Of a stretch of DNA of 64,000 nt, positions 9,683 to 18,865 are shown one piece after another. Position 1 is the stretch's first letter, and each line of letters begins with the position of its first letter. The notes below the pieces were generated by a model. The model was not told the origin of the DNA. It searched no databases and saw nothing but the letters and a program-made list of their open reading frames with translations. The DNA is from Rickettsia typhi (GTDB lineage Bacteria > Pseudomonadota > Alphaproteobacteria > Rickettsiales > UBA1997): assembly GCA_945865905.1 (NCBI GenBank), contig CAMBFC010000001.1, positions 110,127 through 174,126 on the forward strand. The letters run 5' to 3'. The translations under genes were made by a program, and so were the position numbers.

Positions 9683-9910
9683 TTATTTTGAAAACAAAAC
9701 CAAAAAAGCAAGAAGTACTGCAAAAATACCCATTGCTTCAGCAAGGCCAACTGCGATATAGATATATTTTTCGATTTTGCTAGCAGCAGAAGGATTTCTT
9801 GCTAAGCTGTTGAAAAAGCTAGAGAAGATGTTTCCGATTGCAATTGCTGCGCCAGCCATGCCAATTGAGCACAAACCAACACCGATATATTTAAGAGCTA
9901 CTAATTCCAT
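9683..9910 (-). CDS. atpE: ATP synthase Fo subunit c
   Basis: The rotor-ring proteolipid, 75 residues with two hydrophobic helices around the polar loop NSLARNPSA. The ion-carrying carboxylate is E58 in AVGLAEAMG. The first helix shows none of the glutamine that marks sodium-coupled rings, so proton coupling is expected. It lies between atpB (144 nt upstream) and atpF' (119 nt downstream); both gaps are wide for this operon. Confidence 0.96.
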   Translation of the reverse strand: MELVALKYIGVGLCSIGMAGAAIAIGNIFSSFFNSLARNPSAASKIEKYIYIAVGLAEAMGIFAVLLAFLVLFSK

Positions 9911-10054
9911 TTTGTTATAAAATTAAATTGATAAAGAAGCAGAATTTCTGCCATATAAAATGAGCATTAAACAAACTAATAAGTGAGGAATTATAGTGTA
10001 GAACCTTAATTCTGTATGTCTCACCAATTATTTTATTAATAACCCATTATTTTT

Positions 10055-10909
10055 TTAATGCGCTCTAGTAACTTCACCTAAATAGGCACAAACTAGAATT
10101 GCAAAAATATATGCCTGAAGCACTGCTACAAAGGTTTCAAACCCAATCATAACGATGCTGAATAAAAATGGCAAAGTGCCAAAAATTACTCCAAGAGAAA
10201 TTATAAAACCAGCCACCACTTTAAGCAATACATGGCCAGCAACCATATTAGCAAAAAGACGAACGGAAAGCGTAATTGGACGAATCAAAAACGAAAAAAG
10301 TTCAATAGAAAATATAATTGGCGCCATCCATAGCGGCACTCCACTGGGCAAAAACATATGAAGAAACCCTAAGAAACCATTGCGCCAAATTGCAAATATT
10401 GTAACTGTGGTAAAAGAAAGCATCGCCAGCGATAAACTAACAGCCACTTGACTTGTTGCCGTAAAAGAATAAGGCGTCATCCCTAAAATATTACAAATTA
10501 AAATAAAAGTGAACAAACAAAAAACCAAAGGAAAGAATTTGTTTCCTTCATTTCCAATGCTATTTTTAACCATATCGATCACAAAATTATACATTCCCTC
10601 AGCGATAACCTGCAATCTTGATGGAATTAGTGATTTTCTTTTAGTAGCAATATGCAAGAATAAAATTGCAATTGCGGTAGCTAGAATCATGTAAAGCGCT
10701 GAGTTTGTAAGACTTAAGTCGATTGAGCCAAAATTAAGGTCGAAGATTTTTTTTACTTCAAACTGACTAAGTGGGGTATGCGCATCATGAGCAGCAGCTT
10801 CTGCAATTTGATTTGCCTTGTCATTTACACTTGGAATTTCTTCTAAATGTTTTACGGTTTTTTCTACTGAGATTTTTTCTGCCGACATTCTAAATAAAAT
10901 ATTTTGCAA
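10055..10909 (-). CDS. atpB: ATP synthase Fo subunit a
   Basis: The proton-channel subunit that faces the c ring. It has several membrane helices, with the essential arginine in LSVRLFANMVAGHVLLKV and a conserved C-terminal helix (FETFVAVLQAYIFAILVCAYL). At 284 residues it carries a polar N-terminal extension of about 65 residues. A second Met at residue 8 (start 10888) is an alternative start. It is the first gene of the Fo run, with no atpI upstream. The F1 genes are not in the window, as is common in alphaproteobacteria. Confidence 0.95.
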   Translation of the reverse strand: MQNILFRMSAEKISVEKTVKHLEEIPSVNDKANQIAEAAAHDAHTPLSQFEVKKIFDLNFGSIDLSLTNSALYMILATAIAILFLHIATKRKSLIPSRLQVIAEGMYNFVIDMVKNSIGNEGNKFFPLVFCLFTFILICNILGMTPYSFTATSQVAVSLSLAMLSFTTVTIFAIWRNGFLGFLHMFLPSGVPLWMAPIIFSIELFSFLIRPITLSVRLFANMVAGHVLLKVVAGFIISLGVIFGTLPFLFSIVMIGFETFVAVLQAYIFAILVCAYLGEVTRAH

Positions 10910-10960
10910 TTGCTAAAAATTTAAAGATAAACATTATCATTAAAAACTAAAAAAGTCAAT

Positions 10961-11497
10961 ATGGCGGTTCTAATAACACATTTTACTCTTTGGGCGCGAT
11001 TCACTGCTTTTTGCGGCACTTTTTTGCTATTTTATTGTCTTGTCCATCCTATTTATAGCGCCAATGCGGCAGATTTACAGGCTAAATTTCGGGATTGGAG
11101 CGTATTTAAAAGTAATAGCGGCGATAAAGTTGTATGCTATGCTGTATCTTTACCCATAAAAAAAGAGGGCAATTTTTTGCATCGCGGCGAACCTTATTTA
11201 TTAGTAACAAATTTAGTCAATGATTCTGATGAAATTAGCGTTTCATCTGGCTTTATCTATAAACAGACTTCTGATATTCAGATGTCTTTTGGATCAAAAA
11301 AATTCTATTTATTTCCTTATATGGCAATTGCTTGGGCCAGTGATAGCAATGATGATATTGACATAATTAAAGAAATGCAGAAAAGTGAGGAGGTAACAAT
11401 TGTTGGAACTACTCGTGATAACAAAATTTCTAATGACACATATTCTTTAATTGGGTTTGCGCAGGCTTACGCTAAACTTAAAGAAATTTGCAAATAA
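10961..11497 (+). CDS. Invasion-associated locus B (IalB)-like exported protein
   Basis: A 178-residue protein with an N-terminal hydrophobic signal segment (to about residue 36, SANA). The mature part opens with the family-type FRDWSVF and has a cysteine in KVVCYAVSLP and one at the C-terminus (EICK). This pattern resembles the IalB family of alphaproteobacteria, named after a Bartonella protein linked to red-cell entry; most members have no proven role in invasion. It ends 3 nt before the next gene and opens an envelope run. Family membership is probable and function unknown. Confidence 0.7.
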   Translation: MAVLITHFTLWARFTAFCGTFLLFYCLVHPIYSANAADLQAKFRDWSVFKSNSGDKVVCYAVSLPIKKEGNFLHRGEPYLLVTNLVNDSDEISVSSGFIYKQTSDIQMSFGSKKFYLFPYMAIAWASDSNDDIDIIKEMQKSEEVTIVGTTRDNKISNDTYSLIGFAQAYAKLKEICK

Positions 11498-11500
11498 CTT

Positions 11501-12016
11501 ATGATTGATTTTTTACTTCTCCACAAAGTGCCGCCGCTACTTATAGCGATTATTGCTATTTTAATATTTATTATATTGGCACGAATATTATTTGCTCTAT
11601 TAATTGCGGTTGCTCATGCGATTTATGGCGGATCTGTCAAAACCGCTGAATTTATTAAGAATGATTTAAAAAAATTTATTAAAGAAGATGAGGAATTGTT
11701 GCGCAAATTAGATGAGATTCCCAAAGCTCATTCAGCTGTTAGGGCTAATAAAATAGGCAAATCTGCACCCGCGCAAGATTATGAATTAATTCCATCGGAA
11801 CAACAACAAAAAGAAAAAGCCGAATTGGCTGAAACCAAAATTGTTGACATTGTGAAACCGATTGGTTTTTGGACTTCAGTGATTTTGGGGCAAAAATTGA
11901 CTTATTTGATACAATCGGCACAAATTATTAATAAGCGTGCAAATCGTGGATTTTGGGTTAGTATGGTTGAAGCTCAAGAGCAAGCGGCTGGAAAGCAGCA
12001 TGGCAGAACTCGATAA
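11501..12016 (+). CDS. Hypothetical single-pass membrane protein
   Basis: I do not recognise this 171-residue protein. A strongly hydrophobic helix (about residues 9-38, rich in I, L and A) is followed by a charged region of about 70 residues with helical heptads (FIKNDLKKFIKEDEELLRK) and a C-terminal part with SMVEAQEQAAGKQ. It starts 3 nt after the IalB-like gene, so the two are probably co-transcribed. It is likely membrane-anchored with a cytoplasmic coiled region. Confidence 0.65.
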   Translation: MIDFLLLHKVPPLLIAIIAILIFIILARILFALLIAVAHAIYGGSVKTAEFIKNDLKKFIKEDEELLRKLDEIPKAHSAVRANKIGKSAPAQDYELIPSEQQQKEKAELAETKIVDIVKPIGFWTSVILGQKLTYLIQSAQIINKRANRGFWVSMVEAQEQAAGKQHGRTR

Positions 12017-12087
12017 ACTTATAAAATTTCCTTGTTTTTTTTCACAAATTGTTAATTAATTCAGTATCAAAAACAAATTTAAAAAAT

Positions 12088-12810
12088 ATGCGATTTTTTT
12101 ATAGATTATTTTTACTCGTTATATTGCTTGAAATAGCCAGCTGCAACAGATCATCTCAAGAGGTAAAAATGAGAATTGTTGATTTGCAGGGCAATCCTCA
12201 TAATGTTAAAATGAGAACTCCCGATCTAAACATGCAAGCTTTGGCAGCGCAAGGAAATCTTTCTGAAGAAAAAATTAAAACTCAATCCAATAAATCTGAT
12301 GACTCTTCAATAGCACAGGTTGCAAGCAACAAATATTCTAATTCAGCATCGTCTTCTGAGGCGATTAAAAATACTTTGCAAATGCCAACTGATCCACAAC
12401 AAACCGCATCTAGCGCAACTTCCGAAATTAAAGAGATAGATATTTTAACCGCTGGAAATGGCGAAAACAATAAAGAGCGCACCATTGAATATTCTCTCAA
12501 TAAAAATAAATCAGAATCTGCCTCCGCTGCTATAAAAGAAAATAAAGATGAAATAGTTATAAAAAAACAAAAAGGAATTTTTGTGCAAACTGGCTCATTT
12601 AGTGCGTTGCAGCGCGCTAAAAATTCTTTGGAAGAAATTAAAAAGTTTGCTAGCAAGGCGACTCCGGCACAAATTGAAGAAGCGCAAAGTGGCGACAAAA
12701 CGCTTTATCGCGTTCTAATAGGGCCCTTCTCTAACAAGCAAAAAGCCGCAGCGGTCATCGCAAAACTTACTAAATCGGGACATCAAGCAATTATTGTAAA
12801 AAATAAATAA
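12088..12810 (+). CDS. SPOR-domain lipoprotein
   Basis: A 240-residue predicted lipoprotein. The signal is MRFFYRLFLLVILLEIASC, with the lipobox cysteine at residue 19. A TTG 39 nt upstream (12049) keeps the frame open but would bury the signal, so the ATG at 12088 is chosen. A long low-complexity S/N/K/E-rich linker leads to a C-terminal SPOR domain (from GIFVQTGSFSALQRA through YRVLIGPFSNKQKAAA). SPOR domains bind denuded glycan strands at the septum. Placement before dacA suggests a peptidoglycan role, possibly equivalent to RlpA, though no lytic domain is seen. Confidence 0.8.
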   Translation: MRFFYRLFLLVILLEIASCNRSSQEVKMRIVDLQGNPHNVKMRTPDLNMQALAAQGNLSEEKIKTQSNKSDDSSIAQVASNKYSNSASSSEAIKNTLQMPTDPQQTASSATSEIKEIDILTAGNGENNKERTIEYSLNKNKSESASAAIKENKDEIVIKKQKGIFVQTGSFSALQRAKNSLEEIKKFASKATPAQIEEAQSGDKTLYRVLIGPFSNKQKAAAVIAKLTKSGHQAIIVKNK

Positions 12811-13658
12811 TGACTCGGAGCAATTTTTGGATCAGAAGTTTTTTGTTGCTTGCACTTGTAGCCCTGCACTCTTGCACCTCTTCAAAAAATTACGATAACG
12901 CCAATATCCAATTTGAAAATAGATTTAGCGAAGATGTTTCAAAAATTAATGCTTTGCGCGCGCCACCACCAATTGAAGACCAACAAAATCAAAACACAAA
13001 CCCCTTTGCTGAGAAACAAAAAAACAATAGCGATAGATTTGCTGATCCAGATGAACTGCTTGGCGTTGCTGGATCAGTGCGCTATTCTTCTGCTAATGTT
13101 GATACGACCAAATTCTCCCTCAAACAAGAAGAAAATTTTTCTCCTGATCAACAAACTCTTGCCGCCGGAAACATCAGTAATCAACAGAGTAAACTGCCTG
13201 ACGATATGTTTGATTTAACTTATAATCTTGGAGTTCACTCGCCTTTTGTGGTTTCTGGAATTGAATTTGATAAAATAAAAATTCCTGAGCGCGACTACTA
13301 TGAAATCGCTTCTACGCTGAATGATAAGCGCTATTTCTTGGCAGGAAATCAAATTTTGCAAAAAAGCATTGATGATTTAATAAGATCACAAAATGCTGAA
13401 GATATTGAGATGAGTGAAATTTTAATCAAAGAACAAAAGCAGCTAAAAAAACAACAAAAATTGGCAAATATTTTTGGCGAAGACTCGGCATTTGTTGAGA
13501 AAGAAAAAATCAAAAATAATACTTTAGTTAAAAAAGAAGAAATAAAACCTTCTGCAATAGATGAAGAGTTAAGAAAAGGAATAGCCTTGCAAATTATTAG
13601 ACAAAATTTTGCGCATAACAACTCAGCTCCAAGCAACAACCAAACTGCAAATAAATAA
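12810..13658 (+). CDS. Hypothetical lipoprotein
   Basis: I do not recognise the family. The 282-residue protein has a lipoprotein signal ending LVALHSC (lipobox cysteine near residue 22). A polar N/Q-rich region and a lysine- and glutamine-rich C-terminal half with helical character follow. Its ATG shares one base with the stop of the SPOR lipoprotein gene (TAATG), so translation is probably coupled. It is followed 5 nt later by dacA. An envelope role alongside these genes is inferred from context only. Confidence 0.7.
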   Translation: MTRSNFWIRSFLLLALVALHSCTSSKNYDNANIQFENRFSEDVSKINALRAPPPIEDQQNQNTNPFAEKQKNNSDRFADPDELLGVAGSVRYSSANVDTTKFSLKQEENFSPDQQTLAAGNISNQQSKLPDDMFDLTYNLGVHSPFVVSGIEFDKIKIPERDYYEIASTLNDKRYFLAGNQILQKSIDDLIRSQNAEDIEMSEILIKEQKQLKKQQKLANIFGEDSAFVEKEKIKNNTLVKKEEIKPSAIDEELRKGIALQIIRQNFAHNNSAPSNNQTANK

Positions 13659-13663
13659 ATTAG

Positions 13664-14842
13664 ATGAAAAATTCCATATTATCAGGATTAATCCTGAGTA
13701 TCATTATTTGCTTTCAAGCTTTTGGTGCCGCATCTCTATCTGTAAAAGATTTTCCTATTTTAGCTAAAGCTGATTATTATTTTTTAATGGATTCAGATAC
13801 TGGCGAAGTATTGTTGCAAAAAAATGCCGATGTTCGTTTGGCCCCCTCTTCAATGACAAAAATCATGACGGCCTATGTGTTGTTTGATCAAATCAATCAG
13901 GGTCGACTAAACCTTAATAACCAATGCTTGATCGGCAATGACGCTCGTAATAAACGCGGCTCGAGCATGTTTTTAAATTATGGTGATGTAGTTTCGGTCG
14001 AAGAATTACTCAAAGGGTTACTTGCGGTTTCTGGCAACGATGCCTCGATTGCTCTGGCTGAAAGCTCTGCTGGCAGCATCGAAAAATTCGCCACTTTAAT
14101 GAACCTAAAAGCAAAAGAAATTGGCTTAAAAAATAGTCATTTTCAAAATCCTCACGGCCTCAATGAAGATGGTCATTATATGAGCTTGCATGATCTTGGA
14201 ACAGTAATCTCGCATATCTATCAAGATTTTCCGCAATTCGCTCCTTATTTATCTATTAAAGAATTTACTTATCGCGCAATTACTCAATCGAATCATAATC
14301 CATTATTAGGAAATTATGATGGTGTAGTTGGCGGCAAAACTGGCTATACTGGAGATGGCGCTTACGGCGTGGTTGCTAGTGTTAAACGCAATAATCGTCG
14401 CTTGGTTGCGGTGGTTAATAAAGTAAAAACTCCCAAACAGCGTGCTGTTTTAATCACCGAATTATTTGATTATGGCTTTGAGGAATATAAAAAATTAACT
14501 CTTTTTAAAAAAGATGCACCGATAGCAAAATTAAAAATGTGGATGGGTAATAAAAATGATGTTGAGGTTGCGGCAAATCAGGATATTTCTGTTAATGTTC
14601 CAACAGAAAAACAACTTGAGAATATCACCGTTAAAATAAATTATCTTGGACCAATCTACGCTCCTATCGTTAAAGGCGCAAAAATTGCGACAATGAAAAT
14701 TGAGATTAAAAATTATAAAACTTTAGAATATTCTTTATTTGCAAAGGAAAATGTTGACAAATCAGGCTTATTTAGAAGAATGAATCAGATCTTGCGTTAT
14801 AAGTTGCGCAACGCTCTAAAGCAAATAGGATTTAACATTTAA
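13664..14842 (+). CDS. dacA: D-alanyl-D-alanine carboxypeptidase, PBP5/6 type
   Basis: A periplasmic DD-carboxypeptidase that removes terminal D-Ala from peptidoglycan pentapeptides. The signal peptide covers about residues 1-22. The catalytic motifs are S63-M-T-K66, S123-G-N125 and K225-T-G227. After residue 270 comes the beta-sandwich C-terminal domain, and the protein ends in a basic amphipathic stretch (RRMNQILRYKLRNALKQIGF) like the membrane-anchoring helix of PBP5. At 392 residues it has full family length, unlike the shorter paralogue at 2647. It lies 5 nt after the lipoprotein gene. Confidence 0.94.
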   Translation: MKNSILSGLILSIIICFQAFGAASLSVKDFPILAKADYYFLMDSDTGEVLLQKNADVRLAPSSMTKIMTAYVLFDQINQGRLNLNNQCLIGNDARNKRGSSMFLNYGDVVSVEELLKGLLAVSGNDASIALAESSAGSIEKFATLMNLKAKEIGLKNSHFQNPHGLNEDGHYMSLHDLGTVISHIYQDFPQFAPYLSIKEFTYRAITQSNHNPLLGNYDGVVGGKTGYTGDGAYGVVASVKRNNRRLVAVVNKVKTPKQRAVLITELFDYGFEEYKKLTLFKKDAPIAKLKMWMGNKNDVEVAANQDISVNVPTEKQLENITVKINYLGPIYAPIVKGAKIATMKIEIKNYKTLEYSLFAKENVDKSGLFRRMNQILRYKLRNALKQIGFNI

Positions 14843-14851
14843 AACAAGATT

Positions 14852-15166
14852 ATGGATATCAAAGCTTTGATGAGACAAGCGCAAGAAATGCAGAAAAAAA
14901 TGCAAAAAGCGCAAGATGATTTGGCTAATCATAGCTATGAAGGCCTTTCTGGTGCTGGATTGGTAAAAGTTATGATTACCGGTGCTGGTGTTGCAAAAAA
15001 AATTGCCATTGATGATTCTTTGATGCAAAAAGAAGAAAAAGAAGTATTGGAAGATCTAATTATAGCTGCTTTTAACGATGCTAAAAATAAAATGGATGAA
15101 GGTTCGGCAAATTCAATCAAGGCCGCAACCAAGGGAATGCCATTGCCACCGGGATTTAAACTTTAA
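14852..15166 (+). CDS. ybaB: YbaB/EbfC family nucleoid-associated protein
   Basis: A 104-residue DNA-binding protein of the YbaB/EbfC family, thought to bind DNA as a dimer shaped like tweezers. The N-terminal helix rich in Q, M and K (MRQAQEMQKKMQKAQDDL), the central VKVMITGAGVAKKIAIDD and the ending GMPLPPGFKL are typical. In most bacteria the gene follows dnaX; here it lies between dacA and trpF with gaps of only 8-9 nt. Confidence 0.92.
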   Translation: MDIKALMRQAQEMQKKMQKAQDDLANHSYEGLSGAGLVKVMITGAGVAKKIAIDDSLMQKEEKEVLEDLIIAAFNDAKNKMDEGSANSIKAATKGMPLPPGFKL

Positions 15167-15174
15167 ACAATCTT

Positions 15175-15795
15175 ATGCAAGTTAAGCTTTGCGGCTTCAC
15201 AGAAAGCCAGTCTTTGCTAAGCGCCATTGAAAATAACGCCGATTTTATTGGCTTTGTTTTTTATGATAAATCGCCACGCAATATTACTCCCGCAAATGCC
15301 GCAGAGCTTGCAAAACTAATTCCTTCTCATATTCAAAAAGTTGCCGTTGTGGTTAATCCCAGTTTAGAACTTTTGCACGATATTGCTTCTTGCTTACGGC
15401 CACAATATTTTCAGCTTCATGGTGTTGATGATAAAAAACGCATTTTAGAGATAAAAAAATCCTTTCCTGCTATCAAAATCATTAAAGCTTTTGCAATTAG
15501 CAAAAAAATAGATTTAGAACAAAGCCTTGATTTTATTGATGTGAGTGATATTTTTCTTTTCGATAACACAACTAGTGGATCAGGAAAATCTTTTGATTTT
15601 AATTTTTTACAAAATTTTTCTTGCTCAAAAAATTGGTTTTTATCAGGAGGACTAAATATAAATAACATTGAAGAGGCCTTAAAAATAACGGGCGCCAAGA
15701 TGATTGATATTTCTTCTGGAATTGAAAAAGTGAGGGGAGAAAAATCTCCTCAATTGATTCAAAAAATTATGCATAAAATTAAAAATGCTGATTAA
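15175..15795 (+). CDS. trpF: Phosphoribosylanthranilate isomerase
   Basis: It catalyses the Amadori rearrangement of phosphoribosylanthranilate in tryptophan synthesis, on a TIM barrel. The 206 residues open with VKLCGFTE (family VKICG, catalytic cysteine). FIGFVFYDKSPRNIT, the general-acid segment FLFDNTTSGSGKSFD and the phosphate-binding FLSGGLN and IDISSGIE follow. No other trp gene is nearby. Its last 11 nt overlap the start of the permease gene, so the two are translationally linked. A lone trpF could reflect a scattered pathway or use of host-derived intermediates. Confidence 0.92.
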   Translation: MQVKLCGFTESQSLLSAIENNADFIGFVFYDKSPRNITPANAAELAKLIPSHIQKVAVVVNPSLELLHDIASCLRPQYFQLHGVDDKKRILEIKKSFPAIKIIKAFAISKKIDLEQSLDFIDVSDIFLFDNTTSGSGKSFDFNFLQNFSCSKNWFLSGGLNINNIEEALKITGAKMIDISSGIEKVRGEKSPQLIQKIMHKIKNAD

Positions 15796-17815
15796 GCTAC
15801 GAAATTTCATGCTCGGCAAGCCGCGCGACCCATTTGATACTAACACTCGCAAGAGCTTATCACTTATCGCCTTTATGGCGTGGGTTGGTCTTGGAGCTGA
15901 CGGCATTTCATCTTCTTGCTATGGTCCTGAAGAGGCGTTTTTAGCGCTTGGAACCCATGAAGAGCTCGCTATTTATCTTGCAATTGCCACCGCCTTCACG
16001 GTCTTCATCATCTCTTATGCTTACACTCAAGTTATCGAATTATTCCCTAATGGCGGCGGCGGTTATCGCGTAGCAACTCGCTTGCTTGGGCCTTACGCTG
16101 GCTTGGTTTCTGGCTCGGCACTGATTATTGATTATGTTCTAACAATTTCAATTTCTGTTGCCAGTGGCATCGATGCTATGTTTAGTTTTTTTCCACTTGA
16201 GTTTCAATGGCTAAAAATTTTCACCGCCATTTTGTTGGTTATATTGTTGGCTTTTCTTAATTTGCGTGGCATGAAAGAATCAATTAAGTTTTTAATGCCA
16301 ATTTTTCTTGGCTTCATTATTACGCATGTCTCACTGATACTTTATGGAATCTTTGCCCATCGCTACGGCCTTTCAGAGCTTGTACCTAAAGCAGTTGAAG
16401 AAACCCAAAGCTTGGGCGAAACCGCTGGATTATTATTTGTAGTATCATTATTTTTAAAAGCCTTCTCAATGGGCGGCGGTACCTACACTGGTCTTGAAGC
16501 GGTCTCAAACAATGTTAATACTCTTTCTGAGCCACGAATTAAAACAGCAAAACTTACTATGTTGATGCTGGCGATATCCTTGGCGTTCATGGCTGCTGGG
16601 ATAATTTTTCTTTATCTGTTATGGGGGGTTAGCAAAACTGAAGGTCAAACTCTTAACGCTTCAGTATTTTATATTATCACAGAAACTTGGTCGCTTGGCG
16701 GCATAGAATTGGGGCCAATTATCGTACCAATTCTTTTATTACTTGAAACTGGATTACTTTTAGTTGCAGCAAATTCTGGCTTGCTCGCTGGCCCGCAAGT
16801 CATTGCCAACATGGCCTCTGATGAATGGATGCCAAAATCATTTAGCTCTCTTTCGAGCAGGTTAGTTGTCAAAAATGGCATACTATTCATGAGCATTGCC
16901 GCGATTATAACCCTAGTAATCACTGGCGGCGTTGTACGAATCCTTGTTGTATTATATAGTATCAATGTGTTTATCACTTTTTCTATGTCACTGCTAGGGC
17001 TTTTAATTTATTGGGCTCGCCATCGACAAAAACCAAAATGGCGCCGCAAATTTATTGTCGCTTTAATTGGATTCATTGTTTGTGCAGGAATTTTAGCTAT
17101 CACTATTTTTGAAAAATTCTACGAAGGTGGTTGGATTACAATTTTAATCACCTCAGTCTTTATCGGCGCTGGTTTTATGGTAAAGCGCCAGTATCGTCGC
17201 TTAAAAACATCCTTAGGGCAAAGCGAATTACAATTTGCTGATTACGAAAACATTGCTGAGTGTTTTTTAACTGAAGAAAAGGTTGATAAAAATGCCCCTA
17301 CGGCGGCGATTATACTAGATCAAACTTTTGGCAGCGGAATGAATTGCCTGCTACAAATCAAAAAATTATTTCCCGGAATATTCAAGAATTTTATTTTTGT
17401 AACGGTAGGAGAGCTTGACTCTAACATCTTTAGTGAAGAAAAAAAATGGCGAGAAATGCGCCGAAAAACCAAATCAACTTTGCGCAAATATCGCAATTAT
17501 TGCAACGCCAACGGCCGTTTTGCTAAATCATATGTTGGATACGGCACTGATATTGCTGAAAAACTTTCGCAACTTACTGATCGCGTGATAAAAGACTATC
17601 CCAACACAACATTTTTTGGCACTAAATTTATTTTTGACAATGAAAACATTTTCACACAACTTTTATATAACCATACCGCCTATATTATGCAGCGACGCCT
17701 ACATAACAAAGGAAAAACAATGGTTGTGCTACCAATGCAAATTAATTTATATCAAAAAGAATTGAGTGATATTGTGACTCCTATCGCAACTATTGAAGAT
17801 TTAAAAAATGGTTAG
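15785..17815 (+). CDS. APC-superfamily permease, KimA-like (potassium or amino acid uptake)
   Basis: A 676-residue inner-membrane transporter with about 12 membrane segments in the first 470 residues and a soluble C-terminal domain of about 200 residues. The N-terminal signature GADGISSSCYGPEEAFLALG, the LFPNGGGGYRV loop and the AGLVSGSALIIDYVLTISIS helix resemble the KimA (YdaO) potassium importer group more than ordinary amino acid permeases. KimA is regulated by c-di-AMP in firmicutes, and nothing here shows that control. The substrate is therefore a guess between potassium and amino acids. The gene overlaps trpF by 11 nt and converges on the RatA-like gene with a 4-nt overlap. Confidence 0.8.
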   Translation: MLIKLRNFMLGKPRDPFDTNTRKSLSLIAFMAWVGLGADGISSSCYGPEEAFLALGTHEELAIYLAIATAFTVFIISYAYTQVIELFPNGGGGYRVATRLLGPYAGLVSGSALIIDYVLTISISVASGIDAMFSFFPLEFQWLKIFTAILLVILLAFLNLRGMKESIKFLMPIFLGFIITHVSLILYGIFAHRYGLSELVPKAVEETQSLGETAGLLFVVSLFLKAFSMGGGTYTGLEAVSNNVNTLSEPRIKTAKLTMLMLAISLAFMAAGIIFLYLLWGVSKTEGQTLNASVFYIITETWSLGGIELGPIIVPILLLLETGLLLVAANSGLLAGPQVIANMASDEWMPKSFSSLSSRLVVKNGILFMSIAAIITLVITGGVVRILVVLYSINVFITFSMSLLGLLIYWARHRQKPKWRRKFIVALIGFIVCAGILAITIFEKFYEGGWITILITSVFIGAGFMVKRQYRRLKTSLGQSELQFADYENIAECFLTEEKVDKNAPTAAIILDQTFGSGMNCLLQIKKLFPGIFKNFIFVTVGELDSNIFSEEKKWREMRRKTKSTLRKYRNYCNANGRFAKSYVGYGTDIAEKLSQLTDRVIKDYPNTTFFGTKFIFDNENIFTQLLYNHTAYIMQRRLHNKGKTMVVLPMQINLYQKELSDIVTPIATIEDLKNG

Positions 17816-18264
17816 TTTTTAAAAAGATCGTGCGCCCTACCCTCAAAAGATTTCATCATTTTTAGTGAGGCTTTTTCAAAAATTCCGCCTATCATTTTTT
17901 CGAGAATGAAGGAATTAAATTGAAACTCAATAAAAAATTCTACTTCACATTTATTCTTATCTAACTCACGAATTTTCCAGCTACTAAATAGACTTTTAAA
18001 TGGCCCCTCAATTGCTCGCGACTCAATAAAATAAAAATCTTCGATGGTATTTTTTCCATGCTTTACTTCGGAGCGATATTTTTCAAAAAAGTTTTTAAAA
18101 TTAATGAGAAGATCTGCAGTTAGTTGATTGGTGGAGATTTTTTCAATAATTTTAGCTTGCCTACACCATGGCAAAAATTCGGGATATTTTTCAATATCCA
18201 TTACTAGCTCGTGAATTTTATGAGCGGGATAAGGAAATATTTTAGTTTCTTGAAGATTTGGCAT
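17812..18264 (-). CDS. ratA: RatA/COQ10-like START-domain protein
   Basis: A 150-residue lipid- or quinone-binding fold of the RatA/Coq10 family. It starts MPNLQETKIFPYPAHKIHELV and has the diagnostic DIEKYPEFLPWCRQAKI. In mitochondria Coq10 binds coenzyme Q and supports electron transfer. In E. coli RatA has been reported to block ribosome assembly, but most relatives act with quinones. It is last in the run after tonB (46 nt). The respiratory role is favoured. Confidence 0.88.
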   Translation of the reverse strand: MPNLQETKIFPYPAHKIHELVMDIEKYPEFLPWCRQAKIIEKISTNQLTADLLINFKNFFEKYRSEVKHGKNTIEDFYFIESRAIEGPFKSLFSSWKIRELDKNKCEVEFFIEFQFNSFILEKMIGGIFEKASLKMMKSFEGRAHDLFKN

Positions 18265-18310
18265 TTACAAAAATTTATATTTTGAACTTAAAAATAGTAA
18301 CTATCGCCAA

Positions 18311-18841
18311 TTATTCAACTTTAAAATTAATTTTTACATCTTGCGTTGAAGCAATAGGGGCGCCAAGATTAATCGCTGTAGCAAATTTCCATTTGCGTAA
18401 ACTTTGCAACAATAATTGATTGAGACGCGGATTGTTGCAGGGCTTGATCAGCTCTACTGTAGTCGAGCCATCGATCGCAATATAAAAACGCGCAACGGCA
18501 TAGCTATTAAAAGCCTCTTGGCGCAAGTCTTCTGGTATTTCAGGAAGCGGCCTCGCGGTGATTGTAGCGATTTTATTTTGCTTGGCATCACTTGAATTTG
18601 CGGCATTTTTTTCTTGTGTGGCTTGATCTTTTTCAATAACGGTTTTTTCGATATTATTTTGATTTTGTGTTGTTGAATTATTGTTTTTAGTCTGCCGCAA
18701 AACATTGTCGATTATCGATGCATCAACTTCAAGAGCGGCAGAAATGACTTCCGATTTTTGCCAAGAAAAAAACGCAAAAAGACTAATGCAAAAAACCCAA
18801 ATTATTATCGCGAGCAAAAAACTTGTGAGAGGAAATTTCAT
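18311..18841 (-). CDS. tonB: TonB-like energy transducer
   Basis: A 176-residue protein with one N-terminal membrane helix (about residues 5-27), an N/Q/K-rich periplasmic linker and a C-terminal TonB-type domain (YAVARFYIAIDGSTTVELI to LLLQSLRKWKFATAI). The linker lacks the long Pro-Glu/Pro-Lys repeats of enteric TonB. It follows receptor, exbB and exbD on the same strand, so it should couple the proton motive force from ExbBD to the receptor at 19971. A TolA/TolR-type function is less likely because no tol genes are near. Confidence 0.85.
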   Translation of the reverse strand: MKFPLTSFLLAIIIWVFCISLFAFFSWQKSEVISAALEVDASIIDNVLRQTKNNNSTTQNQNNIEKTVIEKDQATQEKNAANSSDAKQNKIATITARPLPEIPEDLRQEAFNSYAVARFYIAIDGSTTVELIKPCNNPRLNQLLLQSLRKWKFATAINLGAPIASTQDVKINFKVE

Positions 18842-18865
18842 ATTTGCGCAGAAAAAAATTTCATA

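Noticed and set aside
12049..12087. TTG start for the SPOR lipoprotein
   Set aside because: It would place 13 polar residues ahead of an otherwise perfect lipoprotein signal; the ATG at 12088 is better.
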